Source: an uncultured Prevotellaceae bacterium (GTDB lineage: Bacteria > Bacteroidota > Bacteroidia > Bacteroidales > Bacteroidaceae). Taken from it: DNA of 64,000 nucleotides. A program made the position numbers and the translations under genes. The notes under the pieces are model-generated. The model ran no database searches. It was given only the letters and a program-made list of their open reading frames with translations, and was not told where the DNA came from. The stretch lies in NCBI GenBank assembly GCA_900543815.1, contig UQST01000003.1:74808-138807 (forward strand), given 5' to 3'. Positions 36,113 through 46,800 of this stretch are shown in pieces (position 1 is the stretch's first letter; the number at the start of each line of letters is the position of its first letter).

Positions 36113-37387
36113 TTACAGACGGGCGTCGATGACGCTCTTGTCCAGCACTCCCTTCACGTCATACACCACTCCGCCGTCCCTTGTGAGCGAACGTACATCG
36201 AGCTTCATGAACTCATCATGTGCCACACACAGGATGACGGCATCGTATTTCTCCTCGGGAAGAGTGTTCTGCACCTCCACCTGATACTCCTTTCTCACGC
36301 GCTCGGGATTGGCCCAGGGGTCATATACGGTGATGTTGGAGGTGTATTCCGACAGGGTGTGATAGATGTCGATGACCTTTGTGTTGCGTATGTCGGGGCA
36401 GTTCTCCTTGAATGTCACGCCCAGGATGAGCACCTTGGAATCCTTTACCAGTATGCCCTTCTTGTTCATGCATTTGATGGTCTGCTCCGCCACATACACG
36501 CCCATACCGTCGTTGAGGCGTCGGGCATTGGTCATCAGTCGTGGCAGCACACCATATACCTGAGCCTTCTGAATGAGGTAGTAGGGGTCCACCGATATGC
36601 AGTGTCCGCCCACCAAGCCCGGTTTCAGGCGTATGAAGTTCCACTTGCTGGCAGCGGCATCGAGCACATCATTGGTGTCAAGCCCCATTGCATTGAAGAT
36701 TTTGGCCAACTCATTCATGAATGCTATATTCACATCTCGCTGGCTGTTCTCTATTATCTTGCTGGCCTCAGCCACCCGTATGCTGGGTGCCAGATGTGTG
36801 CCATTGGTAAGCACGGCGTTATAGACGTCATCCACCAGCCGGGCAATCTCGGGTGTGGAGCCCGATGTGACCTTCTTTATCTTCTCTACCGTATGCTGTT
36901 TATCGCCGGGATTGATGCGCTCGGGGGAGTATCCGGCAAAGAAGTCAGTGTTGTACTTCAGTCCCGACACCTGCTCCACCACGGGCAGGCACTCCTCCTC
37001 GGTGACTCCGGGATACACCGTACTCTCATACACCACCACGTCGCCACGGCTTATCACCTGACCCACGGTGCGGCTGGCACCCAGCAGCGGAGTGAGGTCG
37101 GGATGGTTGTTGCGGTCAACGGGAGTGGGTACGGCCACCACGTAGAAGTTGCACGAGCGTATCTGCTCCATATCGGTAGTGCAGATGAAGCCGTTCTGGC
37201 TGATGGCCTCTTGCAGCAGAGTGTCATCCACCTCCATGGTGGCATCGTGCCCGCTCATCAGTGCATCCACCCTTGCTTGGTTCATGTCGAAGCCCACCGT
37301 AGGGAACTTGGTGGAGAACAAGCGTGCCAGGGGGAGTCCCACATAACCCAGCCCTATCACGCAGATGCGTATGTCTTCTGTCTTCAT
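36113..37387 (-). CDS. UDP-sugar 6-dehydrogenase (UDP-HexNAc dehydrogenase type)
   Basis: The enzyme oxidises C6 of a UDP-sugar to a uronic acid with NAD. The 424-residue protein has the N-terminal Rossmann motif VIGLGYVGLPLARLFS, the middle domain SPERINPGDK, the catalytic cysteine in GLVGGHCISVDPYYL, and the C-terminal domain starting VLILGVTFKENCPDIRNTKV. The sequence is closest to the TviB/WbpO group acting on UDP-GlcNAc or UDP-GalNAc rather than UDP-glucose, judged from motifs only. It supplies an acidic sugar for the glycan. Confidence 0.92.
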   Translation of the reverse strand: MKTEDIRICVIGLGYVGLPLARLFSTKFPTVGFDMNQARVDALMSGHDATMEVDDTLLQEAISQNGFICTTDMEQIRSCNFYVVAVPTPVDRNNHPDLTPLLGASRTVGQVISRGDVVVYESTVYPGVTEEECLPVVEQVSGLKYNTDFFAGYSPERINPGDKQHTVEKIKKVTSGSTPEIARLVDDVYNAVLTNGTHLAPSIRVAEASKIIENSQRDVNIAFMNELAKIFNAMGLDTNDVLDAAASKWNFIRLKPGLVGGHCISVDPYYLIQKAQVYGVLPRLMTNARRLNDGMGVYVAEQTIKCMNKKGILVKDSKVLILGVTFKENCPDIRNTKVIDIYHTLSEYTSNITVYDPWANPERVRKEYQVEVQNTLPEEKYDAVILCVAHDEFMKLDVRSLTRDGGVVYDVKGVLDKSVIDARL

Positions 37388-37477
37388 ATTCTTTTCCTTT
37401 GTTTTCTTTCTGTCCTATAAACGGTCAGGCAGCCTGTTCACACGTTTCAGGCAGGACACTTCTGCCCTGCCTGTAAT

Positions 37478-39439
37478 TTAGTGCTGCAGCCTGATGATTT
37501 CCTCTTCTATCTCGGCGTCATACTTTTCGTACTCCGAGTTTTGGCTCTTGAACTCAGGCACCAGGTGCTTCATGAGCCTGATGGTGTCGGGCACGTTGCC
37601 CTCCAAGGCCAACTGTGCCAGCCTGTCGAGCCTCTCTGCCACCCGTGTGTATTCATACTCCCTCACCTTGGCCACCTTGATTTTCTCGTGTCCGGTGGGT
37701 ATTGTATTCTCCTCGTTAGAGAGCACCTCCTCGTATAGCTTCTCGCCTGGACGCAGGCCGGTGTATTCTATCTTGATATCCACACCCGGCTCAAATCCTG
37801 CCAGCTCTATCATACGCTCGGCCAGATGGGCTATCTTGACGCTTCTTCCCATATCGAAGATGAAGATCTTGTTGACCATGCCCATGGTGGCGGCCTCCAT
37901 TACCAAGCGGCACGCTTCGGGTATCGTCATGAAGAAACGTGTGATGTCGGGGTGAGTGACCGTCACTGGTCCGCCATGGGCAATCTGCTCGCGGAAGCGC
38001 GGAATCACGCTGCCATTGGAGCCGAGGACGTTTCCGAAGCGTGTGGTGACGAACTGTGTGCATCCCTCACGCTTGCCTTCCTCCACCGAGCGGGCCAATG
38101 ACTGCACGTAGATTTCGGCCAGGCGCTTGGTACAACCCATGATGTTGGTGGGGTTGACAGCCTTGTCGGTGCTTATCATGACCATCTTCTCCACCCCATA
38201 CTGCATGCACTTGTCGGCCACGTTGCGCGATCCTACCACATTGGCAACCACTGCCTCGGCAGGATTCTCCTCCATGAGCGGCACGTGCTTGTAGGCTGCT
38301 GCATGGAACACGACCTGCGGCATGTAGGTGCGGAACACAGTATCGAGCTTGTGCTCATAGCGCACATCACCTATGACAGGCACGAAATCGAGCTGCGGGA
38401 AGCGGTCGGCCAGTTCCAGTCGAAGGTTGTGCAGAGGCGTCTCAGCATTGTCCAGGAGCACCAGACGCTTCACTCCGATGAGCGCCAACTGGCGGCAAAG
38501 CTCCGAACCGATGCTTCCTGCGGCACCTGTCACCAGCACCACACGGTCGGCGAGCTGCGCTGTGATGGCCTCCATATTGATTTCTATCTCAGGCCTACCG
38601 AGCAAGTCTTCGATGCTTATCTCGCGTGGAACGGCCACCTTGGTCTTGTGTCCCATGCCACCCAACTCCTCTACAGGAGGCGCGAAGAGCACTTTCACGT
38701 TGGCCTTAGCGCAGTATTTCATCAGTCGGGTATCCTCTTCATTGATATCCTGCACGCGCGTGAATACCACAGCCTCAACCTGGTAACGATCCACCATACG
38801 CAGGAATGCAGTCTCGTTCTCAAAGCCATACACCAGTTTGTCGGCTATCCTGTAGCGGCGCTGCACCGTGCCCGGCACCAGGAAGCCTATCACATTATAG
38901 CGGGGCGAAAGAGCCTGCAGCTGCACGAAGCTCACGCTGTGCTCCTCGGTACCATACACCAGGATGTCGGGACAGAGGCGCTTGCGCTGGGTGGTCTGCC
39001 GCATGACGTCGTAGCACACCACCACTCCTATGCGCTCAATAAGCAGCAGAGCCATGCAGATGAGCACGTCGAGCAGCAGGAGAGCCACCAGATGGGGGAA
39101 GGAGAAACCCTGGTGAAGGTGCATGATGGCAAGCGCTCCACCCATGAGGATGTTCTTTATCAATACCGCCCCAATGAGGATGCCTATCTCGTGGAAAGTG
39201 CTGTGGCGCACGGCGAAACTGCATGTGCGCAGTCCGGCATAAGACATCATGCCGAAGATGACCGAACTGCCCAGGAAGAGCAGGATATATGCCGTGGAAT
39301 AAGATATCTGGGTGATAATGGAGAGGAAGCCCACCGCACAGATGGACGCAAAGAATGTGCAGAACAAGTCCGCTATGAAGAGAAGGTAGAAATAGACCTT
39401 CTTGTCGATATGTGTCTTCTCTAGAAACTCGTAGAGCAT
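37478..39439 (-). CDS. UDP-HexNAc 4,6-dehydratase, membrane form (CapD/WbpM/PglF type)
   Basis: The 653-residue protein has four membrane helices in the first 130 residues, a CoA-binding-like Rossmann domain (LVYGTEEHSVSFVQLQA), then the SDR dehydratase domain. Its NAD motif is VLVTGAAGSIGSELCRQLAL. The catalytic region STDKAVNPTNIMGCTKR has Met in place of the usual Tyr, as in this family. It makes UDP-4-keto-6-deoxy-HexNAc, the substrate for the DegT aminotransferase downstream. It is the first gene of the operon. I see no convincing promoter match in the 300 bp upstream. Confidence 0.94.
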   Translation of the reverse strand: MLYEFLEKTHIDKKVYFYLLFIADLFCTFFASICAVGFLSIITQISYSTAYILLFLGSSVIFGMMSYAGLRTCSFAVRHSTFHEIGILIGAVLIKNILMGGALAIMHLHQGFSFPHLVALLLLDVLICMALLLIERIGVVVCYDVMRQTTQRKRLCPDILVYGTEEHSVSFVQLQALSPRYNVIGFLVPGTVQRRYRIADKLVYGFENETAFLRMVDRYQVEAVVFTRVQDINEEDTRLMKYCAKANVKVLFAPPVEELGGMGHKTKVAVPREISIEDLLGRPEIEINMEAITAQLADRVVLVTGAAGSIGSELCRQLALIGVKRLVLLDNAETPLHNLRLELADRFPQLDFVPVIGDVRYEHKLDTVFRTYMPQVVFHAAAYKHVPLMEENPAEAVVANVVGSRNVADKCMQYGVEKMVMISTDKAVNPTNIMGCTKRLAEIYVQSLARSVEEGKREGCTQFVTTRFGNVLGSNGSVIPRFREQIAHGGPVTVTHPDITRFFMTIPEACRLVMEAATMGMVNKIFIFDMGRSVKIAHLAERMIELAGFEPGVDIKIEYTGLRPGEKLYEEVLSNEENTIPTGHEKIKVAKVREYEYTRVAERLDRLAQLALEGNVPDTIRLMKHLVPEFKSQNSEYEKYDAEIEEEIIRLQH

Positions 39440-39739
39440 AACTCTCTGTCCTTCCTTTGATTACTTTTCGTTATCCTTTGATTGCCAGTGCTTGTAGGCG
39501 ACCAACTTACCTTAATAACGTTCAACTTGCGTTAAATATTGTTTGCCAAGCCACAATTTTACGCCAAGAAATCTTCTCTCCCGCACAAAAACATGCTTTC
39601 CCCACACGGGTCAGTACACTAAAAAGCCGTAACTTTGCACTTTGCCAGACAGACGAAGCGGAGTCCCATTGGGGAGAGATCGGAATGACTCTGGCACAAC
39701 AAAACTTTATCAACAACTAAACACAAGCAAAAAAGGCAC
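39440..39739. other. Divergent intergenic region between glycan operon and endonuclease I
   Basis: These 300 bp separate divergent genes, so both promoters should be here. TAACTTTG at 39630-39637 (plus strand) is a likely -7 element for the endonuclease gene, but no TTG lies at the proper distance. No gene or repeat is visible. Confidence 0.5.
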
Positions 39740-41230
39740 ATGAATATTCGTTTCATGCACATCCAGGGACGACTGCTCGCCCTGGCCACCCTGCTCCTCT
39801 GTACGGCGCAGGCGATGGCAGACATCCCCGAAGGCTACTACACAAAGGCTGACGGCAAGAAGAAAGAAGCGCTCAAACAGGCCATGAAGGCCATCGTAAG
39901 CAAAGCCAAAGTGCTAAGCTACGGCAGCGGAGACCACAGCACATGGTGGGGTTTCTACGTGACCGACCGCATGGAGGACGGACAGGTGATAGACCGCTAC
40001 AGCAACGACAAGCGCTACTTCAAATCAAGAGGTTCAGTGGTCGAGGGCATGAACATCGAACACTCGTTCCCCAAAAGCTGGTGGGGCAAGACAACGAACC
40101 AGGCTTACAAGGACCTGTTCAACCTCATGCCCAGCGAACAGAGAATCAATAGCAGTAAGGGCAACTGGGTAATGGGCAAGGTGACAGGCAAGGTTTCCAC
40201 CGACAACGGATGCACCAAGGTGGGCAAGAACGACGACGGTATCACCGTGTGGGAGCCCGCTGACAAGTGGAAAGGAGACTTCGCGCGCGACTACTTCTAT
40301 ATGGTAACTGCCTACAGCGGCCTGAATTGGACCAGCGCCGGACTGGACATGCTGGAGAAGAACGAATGGCCAACCCTGAAGCCGTGGGCTTATAAGCTGC
40401 TGCTCGAATGGGCTCGCCAGGACCCTGTGGACGACATCGAGAGGGACCGCAACGAGGCTGTATATGGCATCCAGGGCAACCGCAACCCCTTCATCGACTA
40501 TCCTAACCTGGCCGAATATATCTGGGGCGACAGCATCACATACGCCTTCAGCGTGAGCGGCAGTTCACAGGGCGGCGGCACCAATCCTCCCATCGGTCCC
40601 GACGAACCCGATGTGCCCAACCAGGATTACGTGCTCTGCGACGAGGACTTCTGCACCTCACAGGGCCAGTGGACCGTCAAGAATGTCAACCTGGGTACAC
40701 TCACACGGGTGTGGAAGCAGGACAGCGAATACGGCATGAAGGCTTCTGCCTTCTTCAACAGCAAGAAGTATGAGGCAGAGAGCTGGCTCATCTCACCCGA
40801 ATACGACCTTACGGGTACCGAGACGGCAGAATTCACCATCATGTACACCGGCCGTTTCTTCGGCACGATGAGCGACGAAGCCACTCTGTGGGCAAGCACC
40901 GACAACGGAGACACCTGGCAGCAGATTACCATCAGCCACTACATGACGGGCCAGGACTGGACTTTCGTCAGCAGCACACAAGACCTGACCAGCCTGTGCG
41001 GCAAGCACATTCGTCTGGCCTTCCGCTATACAAGCACCGAGAATGCTGCCGGCACATGGGAGATCAAGACAGCCAAACTGACTGTGAAAAGGCCCACGGG
41101 CATCGAAGAGATACCCGTAGAGGACGGTTGGACTACGGCCACATTCACCTACGACCTCTCTGGCCGCCGCGTACCCAGCACACAGCGCGGACTGGTGATA
41201 CGTAATGGCAAGAAGGTGCTGCAGCGATGA
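39740..41230 (+). CDS. Secreted endonuclease I with choice-of-anchor domain and T9SS-like tail
   Basis: The 496-residue protein has a signal peptide ([17 protein letters not shown]) and a DNA-degrading EndA/Bsn domain at about 30-260, with the motif [17 protein letters not shown] (catalytic His), [16 protein letters not shown] and [14 protein letters not shown] choice-of-anchor J-like beta domain follows at about 300-455 ([20 protein letters not shown]). The C-terminus [12 protein letters not shown] ... [14 protein letters not shown] looks like a short T9SS sorting tail. It probably degrades extracellular DNA. The stop overlaps the truA start (ATGA). Confidence 0.93.
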   Translation: MNIRFMHIQGRLLALATLLLCTAQAMADIPEGYYTKADGKKKEALKQAMKAIVSKAKVLSYGSGDHSTWWGFYVTDRMEDGQVIDRYSNDKRYFKSRGSVVEGMNIEHSFPKSWWGKTTNQAYKDLFNLMPSEQRINSSKGNWVMGKVTGKVSTDNGCTKVGKNDDGITVWEPADKWKGDFARDYFYMVTAYSGLNWTSAGLDMLEKNEWPTLKPWAYKLLLEWARQDPVDDIERDRNEAVYGIQGNRNPFIDYPNLAEYIWGDSITYAFSVSGSSQGGGTNPPIGPDEPDVPNQDYVLCDEDFCTSQGQWTVKNVNLGTLTRVWKQDSEYGMKASAFFNSKKYEAESWLISPEYDLTGTETAEFTIMYTGRFFGTMSDEATLWASTDNGDTWQQITISHYMTGQDWTFVSSTQDLTSLCGKHIRLAFRYTSTENAAGTWEIKTAKLTVKRPTGIEEIPVEDGWTTATFTYDLSGRRVPSTQRGLVIRNGKKVLQR

Positions 41231-41985
41231 GATACTTCATCCAGTTGAGTTACGACGGCACAGGATACCACGGCTGGCAGGTGCAACCCAATGGTGTGAG
41301 CGTGCAGGAAGTGCTGCAGAAGGCGCTTTCCACTCTGCTGCGCCAGCCCACCGAGGTGACTGGTGCCGGACGCACAGACGCTGGAGTGCATGCCAGCATG
41401 ATGGTGGCACACTTCGACTGGCCTGCAGCCCACGAGGGCGAAGGCTGTGAGGAGGCGCCGCTGGACTGCACACAACTGACCTACAAGCTCAACCGCCTGC
41501 TGCCGCCCGACGTGGCGGTGCAGGCGGTAAGGCCTGTCGGTCCCGAGATGCACGCACGCTTCTCGGCCACCCGACGCACCTATCATTATTATATACACAC
41601 GCGCAAGGACCCCTTCCTGCGCGGCTACAGTTGGCAGGTGAACGTGCCGCTGGACTTCGCGCTGATGAATGAGGCGGCTCAGGTGTTGCTTGAGTACAGC
41701 GACTTCACCAGCTTCAGCAAGACGGGCACCGACGTGAAGACGAACATCTGCCAGCTTACCGAAGCGCGCTGGGAGCAACTGAAGCCCGGCGAATGGCGCT
41801 TCACGGTGTCGGCCAACAGGTTTCTGCGCAATATGGTGCGGGCCATCGTGGGCACCCTGGTAGAGGTGGGCCGCCATCGCATGACTATCAGCCAGATGCG
41901 TCATGCCATTGAGGCCAAGGACCGGCAGCGTGCCGGTGAGAGTGTTCCCGGCCATGCTCTCTATCTCACAAACATTGAATACTGA
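41227..41985 (+). CDS. truA: tRNA pseudouridine synthase A
   Basis: The enzyme makes pseudouridine at positions 38-40 of the tRNA anticodon arm. The 252-residue protein has the catalytic aspartate in [14 protein letters not shown] (about Asp51), the start [20 protein letters not shown], and [20 protein letters not shown]. It overlaps the upstream endonuclease gene by 4 bp, so it is translationally coupled to a secreted nuclease. Confidence 0.97.
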   Translation: MRYFIQLSYDGTGYHGWQVQPNGVSVQEVLQKALSTLLRQPTEVTGAGRTDAGVHASMMVAHFDWPAAHEGEGCEEAPLDCTQLTYKLNRLLPPDVAVQAVRPVGPEMHARFSATRRTYHYYIHTRKDPFLRGYSWQVNVPLDFALMNEAAQVLLEYSDFTSFSKTGTDVKTNICQLTEARWEQLKPGEWRFTVSANRFLRNMVRAIVGTLVEVGRHRMTISQMRHAIEAKDRQRAGESVPGHALYLTNIEY

Positions 41986-42018
41986 CACTCATAGGATTAA
42001 ATCAGGACAACAAGCATC

Positions 42019-42900
42019 ATGTGGTTAGCATTTGCATTCCTTAGCGCCACCCTTCTGGGCTTTTATGATGTGTGCAAGAAGCATGCTCTGGGCACCAACG
42101 CAGTGATTCCCGTGCTCTTTCTCAACACGCTCTTCTGCTCCATGATATTCGTTCCCCTGCTGCCCCAAGCGCCCTTTGGCGGATGGGAGGTGCAGAGGTT
42201 CATCGTACTCAAGAGCTGCATCGTGCTGTCCAGCTGGGCACTTGGCTACTGCGGCATAAAGCATTTGCCCATCACCCTTGTGGGGCCTATCAATGCCACC
42301 CGCCCCGTCATGGTGCTGCTGGGAGCGCTCATCATCTTCGGCGAGAGGCTCAATGCCTACCAGTGGGCGGGCGTTCTGCTGGCCGTAGCAAGCTTCTTCA
42401 TGCTGAGCAGGAGCGGCAAGCGCGAGGGGATAGACTTCCGTCACAACCGCTGGATATACTGCATCGTGGGAGCTGCCATACTGGGTGCCGTGAGCGGTCT
42501 GTACGACAAATACCTGATGGCATCGGCACAGAACGGGGGTGCCGGACTGGCTCCGCTCACCGTGCAATGCTGGTACAACTTCTACCAGGCTGCCATGATG
42601 GGCTGCGTGCTACTGTTCTTCTGGTGGCCCCGACGCCACTCCCAGACTCCCTTCAGGTGGAAGTGGAGCATCCCGCTCATCAGTATCTTCCTCAGCGCAG
42701 CCGACTTCGTCTATTTCTATGCCCTCAGCATGGACGGTTCGCTGGTGAGTGTGGTGAGCATGGTAAGACGCGGCAGCGTGCTGGTGAGCTTCCTGGTGGG
42801 AGCGTTCGTGTTCCGTGAGAAGAACCTCAGAAGCAAGGCCATCGACCTTCTGCTGGTGCTTCTGGGCATGGTGTTCCTCTTTATCGGCTCCAGCAGATAA
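42019..42900 (+). CDS. EamA/DMT family transporter
   Basis: The 293-residue protein has about ten hydrophobic helices in two EamA repeats. The first ends near RPVMVLLGALIIFGERLNAY and the second near LVGAFVFREKNLRSKAIDLL; the E-R-L/E-K-N elements after helices are typical. It is a drug/metabolite exporter or importer of unknown substrate in the inner membrane. It follows truA by 33 bp and is probably in the same transcript. Confidence 0.88.
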   Translation: MWLAFAFLSATLLGFYDVCKKHALGTNAVIPVLFLNTLFCSMIFVPLLPQAPFGGWEVQRFIVLKSCIVLSSWALGYCGIKHLPITLVGPINATRPVMVLLGALIIFGERLNAYQWAGVLLAVASFFMLSRSGKREGIDFRHNRWIYCIVGAAILGAVSGLYDKYLMASAQNGGAGLAPLTVQCWYNFYQAAMMGCVLLFFWWPRRHSQTPFRWKWSIPLISIFLSAADFVYFYALSMDGSLVSVVSMVRRGSVLVSFLVGAFVFREKNLRSKAIDLLLVLLGMVFLFIGSSR

Positions 42901-43017
42901 GGGTCCCCCTGGCAGAGAAGCCTGCCCACACAGCCCGCAAAGAATCCTGCCGAAGCCCGACAAAACTGATTGTCCAACCGCTGCCACCTGCGTAGCAACC
43001 AAATAGGAGATGATTAT

Positions 43018-43635
43018 ATGAAGAAAAGAATACTGGCCATCCTGACAGCCACACTGGCTTTGCAGCCCCTGGCATGGGGGCAAGTGGCGTTGCGCGATGC
43101 CTTTGCCAACGCACCCGACAACCTTTTCCCGCTGCTCACACGCAACAACAGGCTCGACTGCATCGACCTGGCAGAGGGACATGCAGACATGGACGTGACC
43201 AACCGCGCCGGTGATAAAACGCGCATCGACAGCATTGCGCCCAACTATCTGAGCCTCCGACTCACACCCAAGAGCCGCATAGAACTGCTCATGATGCCTG
43301 CCAAAGACGACACTCCACAGCGCATCTGCATGATACACACCTATGAGGGACCGGCCAAGGACAGTCATGTGACGCTCTATGATACCGACTGGAAACTGCT
43401 GGGCAGCGTGGAGCGTCCGGCACCCGAAGCATTCTTCGACCAGGAACTCAAACGCGAAGCACGCGGCATCCTGACCGATCTGCAACTCATGTGGGCTGCC
43501 TTCTCCCCTGATGGCACTTCGCTCATCTGGAACATCTCAACCACTGAACTCAACAACAAAGAGTGCCAGGAAGCCACTCCACACCTTCATCCCGTCACCC
43601 TCCCGATAGCCCTCCCCCAACCCAAGAAGCAGTAA
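43018..43635 (+). CDS. DUF3256 exported protein
   Basis: The 205-residue protein has a signal peptide (MKKRILAILTATLALQPLAW) and the DUF3256 pattern known from Bacteroidales: PDNLFPLLTRNNRLDCIDL, then YLSLRLTPKS and MLQL-like blocks with HTYEGPAKDSHVTLYDTDW. The start at 43018 is preferred because a start 16 codons upstream adds non-signal residues. The function is unknown. It may be the last gene of the endonuclease I-truA-EamA transcript. Confidence 0.82.
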   Translation: MKKRILAILTATLALQPLAWGQVALRDAFANAPDNLFPLLTRNNRLDCIDLAEGHADMDVTNRAGDKTRIDSIAPNYLSLRLTPKSRIELLMMPAKDDTPQRICMIHTYEGPAKDSHVTLYDTDWKLLGSVERPAPEAFFDQELKREARGILTDLQLMWAAFSPDGTSLIWNISTTELNNKECQEATPHLHPVTLPIALPQPKKQ

Positions 43636-43727
43636 GGGACAGCCGGGCGAGGTGTTTCCATGAATTTTCGAGCGAAGAAACTCCTTCCGCCCAACCTCCT
43701 CTCCCGCCTCCACAAGCGGGAATACAT

Positions 43728-43785
43728 AACAAAGAAAGACCGCCAGAAGAGCAAGGGCATCGAGCCTCAACTCTCCTGGCGGTCT
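43728..43785 (-). terminator. Terminator of the giant surface-protein gene
   Basis: The arms AGACCGCCAG (43737-43746) and CTGGCGGTCT (43776-43785) are perfect complements, with partial pairing continuing inwards. On the minus strand the stem is followed by TTTCTTTG. It is 27 bp past the stop codon at 43812. Confidence 0.65.
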
Positions 43786-43811
43786 GCTTATGTCAGACTG
43801 TCAGAGGTCTG

Positions 43812-46800
43812 TTACTTGACCATCACCTTACGGCCGTTCACAATGTAGATGCCCTTCTCAGGCTTCTGAACGCGCACGCCGGTCAGAGTATATACACTCT
43901 GCTGACCAGGCTTGAGGCCATCGTTCACCGCAGGCTGCACGCCCACAAGATTCTGGAGAAGCACGGGATAAGCACCCTCCTCCATTGTGCAGCTCCATAC
44001 AGTGGGATCCCAGGCCACCACAGCCTTCTGCAACTCGGCGAAGTTAGTGCCGTCATAGTTGAGCACACCGCTCACCTTGTCGCCGTCGGCAGTCTTACCG
44101 AAGTTGCCCACGGTATTGTTCCACACCACGATGTTCTTATAGGTGCATGCAGGAGTAGCAGCCTGCTGTCCGCCACCGATGATGCCACCCCAGCTGCCAG
44201 CCTTTACGGTACCGGCTGCATAGCAGTTCTCCAGTGTGAGAGCACCGCGAACACGTCCGGCGATACCGCCATTGATAGAAGCCTCACTGGTGAAGTCGAT
44301 GTTCACATAGCAGTTGCGCACGATGGTGGGACCAGCCACGTTGCCAAACATACCGCCGCTGTAGGCAGCCATAGCACGCAGTTTGCCGGTTACCCAAACA
44401 TTCTCCACGGTGCTGGTATAGAGCTTGCGGTCGGCGTCGGAGTAGTCACTGTGACCCACATAACCGCCCAGCACACCGCTTCCGGTGTTCTCACAATATA
44501 CATCCACATCCTCGAAACCTATGTTGCGCAGGTTACCGCAGAAGATGCCGAAGAAGCTATTGTAGTCGCTGCCAGAGGTCTTGAAGTTGCGCAGCACGTG
44601 GCCCTTACCGTCGAGGTCAATCCATGCCTGCCAGTGACGATCGTTTATCGCGTCGTTGTAAAGGTTGAGGGGTGTCCAGTTCTCGATGGGTGACATGTCG
44701 ATGTCATTGTTGAGCACGAAGTAGGTTATCTCGCCCAGGCGCATCTTGCCATGCATTCTCAGCAAATCGTCGGCCGTTGCAAGCACATAGGGATCCTCCT
44801 TGGTGCCGGTATGGTCAACGGCGAACTTGCTCTCGTCATTGGTATATTTGCCGTCGTAAGTGGCTCCCAGACGCTTGTGTGATGGGTCGGGATAAGGAAT
44901 CTTATCGGTACCCAGAGTCTGATACCAGCCTGGATTCTTGTTCTTGCTGCCATTCAGCAGATAGCATCCCTCGCCGCTTTCCAGTTGGGCTGCGGTGATG
45001 GGCAGACCTGCCACCGCTGCATGAGGTGTCAAATAATAGCTGTCGGCTATATTCAGTCGGTCAGGATTACGTGCCCAGGTGTTTCCGCCGTCGGCGATAA
45101 CCTTCATATCACCCATCATCAGGCAGTTGTAAATGGAAGACGTTGCATCGAGCCAGCCCACGAAGCCGCCACAGCAAGAGGTCTTCTCGCCTTCGATGCT
45201 GCCGGCAAACATGCTGTTCGTGATAGTCAGCTCGCTGCCTGTGTAGCCTACAAAGCCTCCGTGGGTGCCGTCACCATCCACATTGCTCTTGATGGTCACG
45301 TAGCTCACCACGTTGCTGATGTATGCAGCGCTGTTGGCAATGTTACCGGCCACCGAGCCAGCAAACTTGTTGTCGGTAGTCAGCGTACCCTTCAGATAGA
45401 GGTTCTTCACTGTACCGCCTAGCAGCTCTATCAAGCCGGCGTTCGCAGCAGGATGATTGATATTGTACTCGATGGTGTGATAGTTGCCGTCCAGCGTTCC
45501 GCGGAAGTCCTTGAGCACCATTGCTTCGGTCACACCTGTGATGTCAGCCTCCAGGCGGGCAGATGCATTGGGGAAGCCATTGTTGACATATCCGCTGAGG
45601 AAGAGCATGTGACGCAGGCTGTTGATGTATATCACGCCGTTGGCATCTATCTCGGGGATGTTCTGGCTGATGGCTTCTATGTCAAGCAAAGCGGGATGGT
45701 TGGCCTCGGCAGTAGAGTAAATGCCATCGGCATATGCGTCGTAGAGTGTCTTCGATGCATTCATGATGTCATTGTACTGCTCCTTGCTGAGTGACTCCTT
45801 GAGCACCGTTCCGGCAGCCTCCAGCAATCCTGCGGTGTTGTACAGCGACAGATAAGCCATCTTACCCTCGTTGATGAGGTTGAAGAGCTCAGAGTAGCGT
45901 GCGATGCACTTCATCTGGTCCTCCACGGTGGTAGCCGCCGCAGCCTCTGTCACAGCAGTCTGCAGGGCAGTCTTGAGCTCCAGAGGATAGTTGGGAGCAG
46001 CCTCGGGATTCAGGTCATCCACCTTATAGAGCGTGAGGATAGTGTTGGCACGGCTTGTCTGCTCGTCCAGAGCCATCTTGACAGCCTCCTGAGCCTGTGT
46101 GTCAGTCTCCTGTCCGCAGAAGGTCAGGCGGAAGTTTCCGAATCCCATCCAGTTGCCCTTCGCACTGTTGTCGGCCAAGCGTACTCCAAAGGTGAGCTTG
46201 CCGTCGGCACCCACATAGGCAACCACGTGGTTGATGGCTCTTTCGCTGGCAATGGCATAGGCCATACCAGCCACTCCGTGCAGTGCATAAGCGATGGGCG
46301 CTTCCTCTGAAGCGGTTCCGCCATTGGCATAAATGGGCAGGTCAATGACGCCCGAACCATCGATGTTGCAGTTCATATCATCCACAGCCTCGTCTGCACT
46401 GATGCGTGTTTCGTAGGAAGTGGGCAGATACACATTATTGCCTCCTGCATAGAGCTGTGCCGAATAGGCAACGCTATAGCGGTCATTGTTGTGACGATAA
46501 GCACCGTTCATGCTCACCAGATAGTATCCCGGACGCAGTCCGCTCACGGTCTGATGCAGGTCCATGGGCTTCTGCCAGCTCTCGCAAGCGGTGAACACAC
46601 GGTTGTCCTTAGTGGTCCAAGCGCCCAGGCCATAGCCTTCCACGCCTTCCCAACCAGTCCAGTCGGGCTTCGCACTGAAGTCGGCATTCACCATCAGGTT
46701 GGTGATATCCTGTCCCACCTCGTATGATCCTGCCAGAGCAGCGTTGTACATCTTCTCCACACGCTCCAATTCAGCCTCCAGCTGCTCGGCTGAAGCCACG

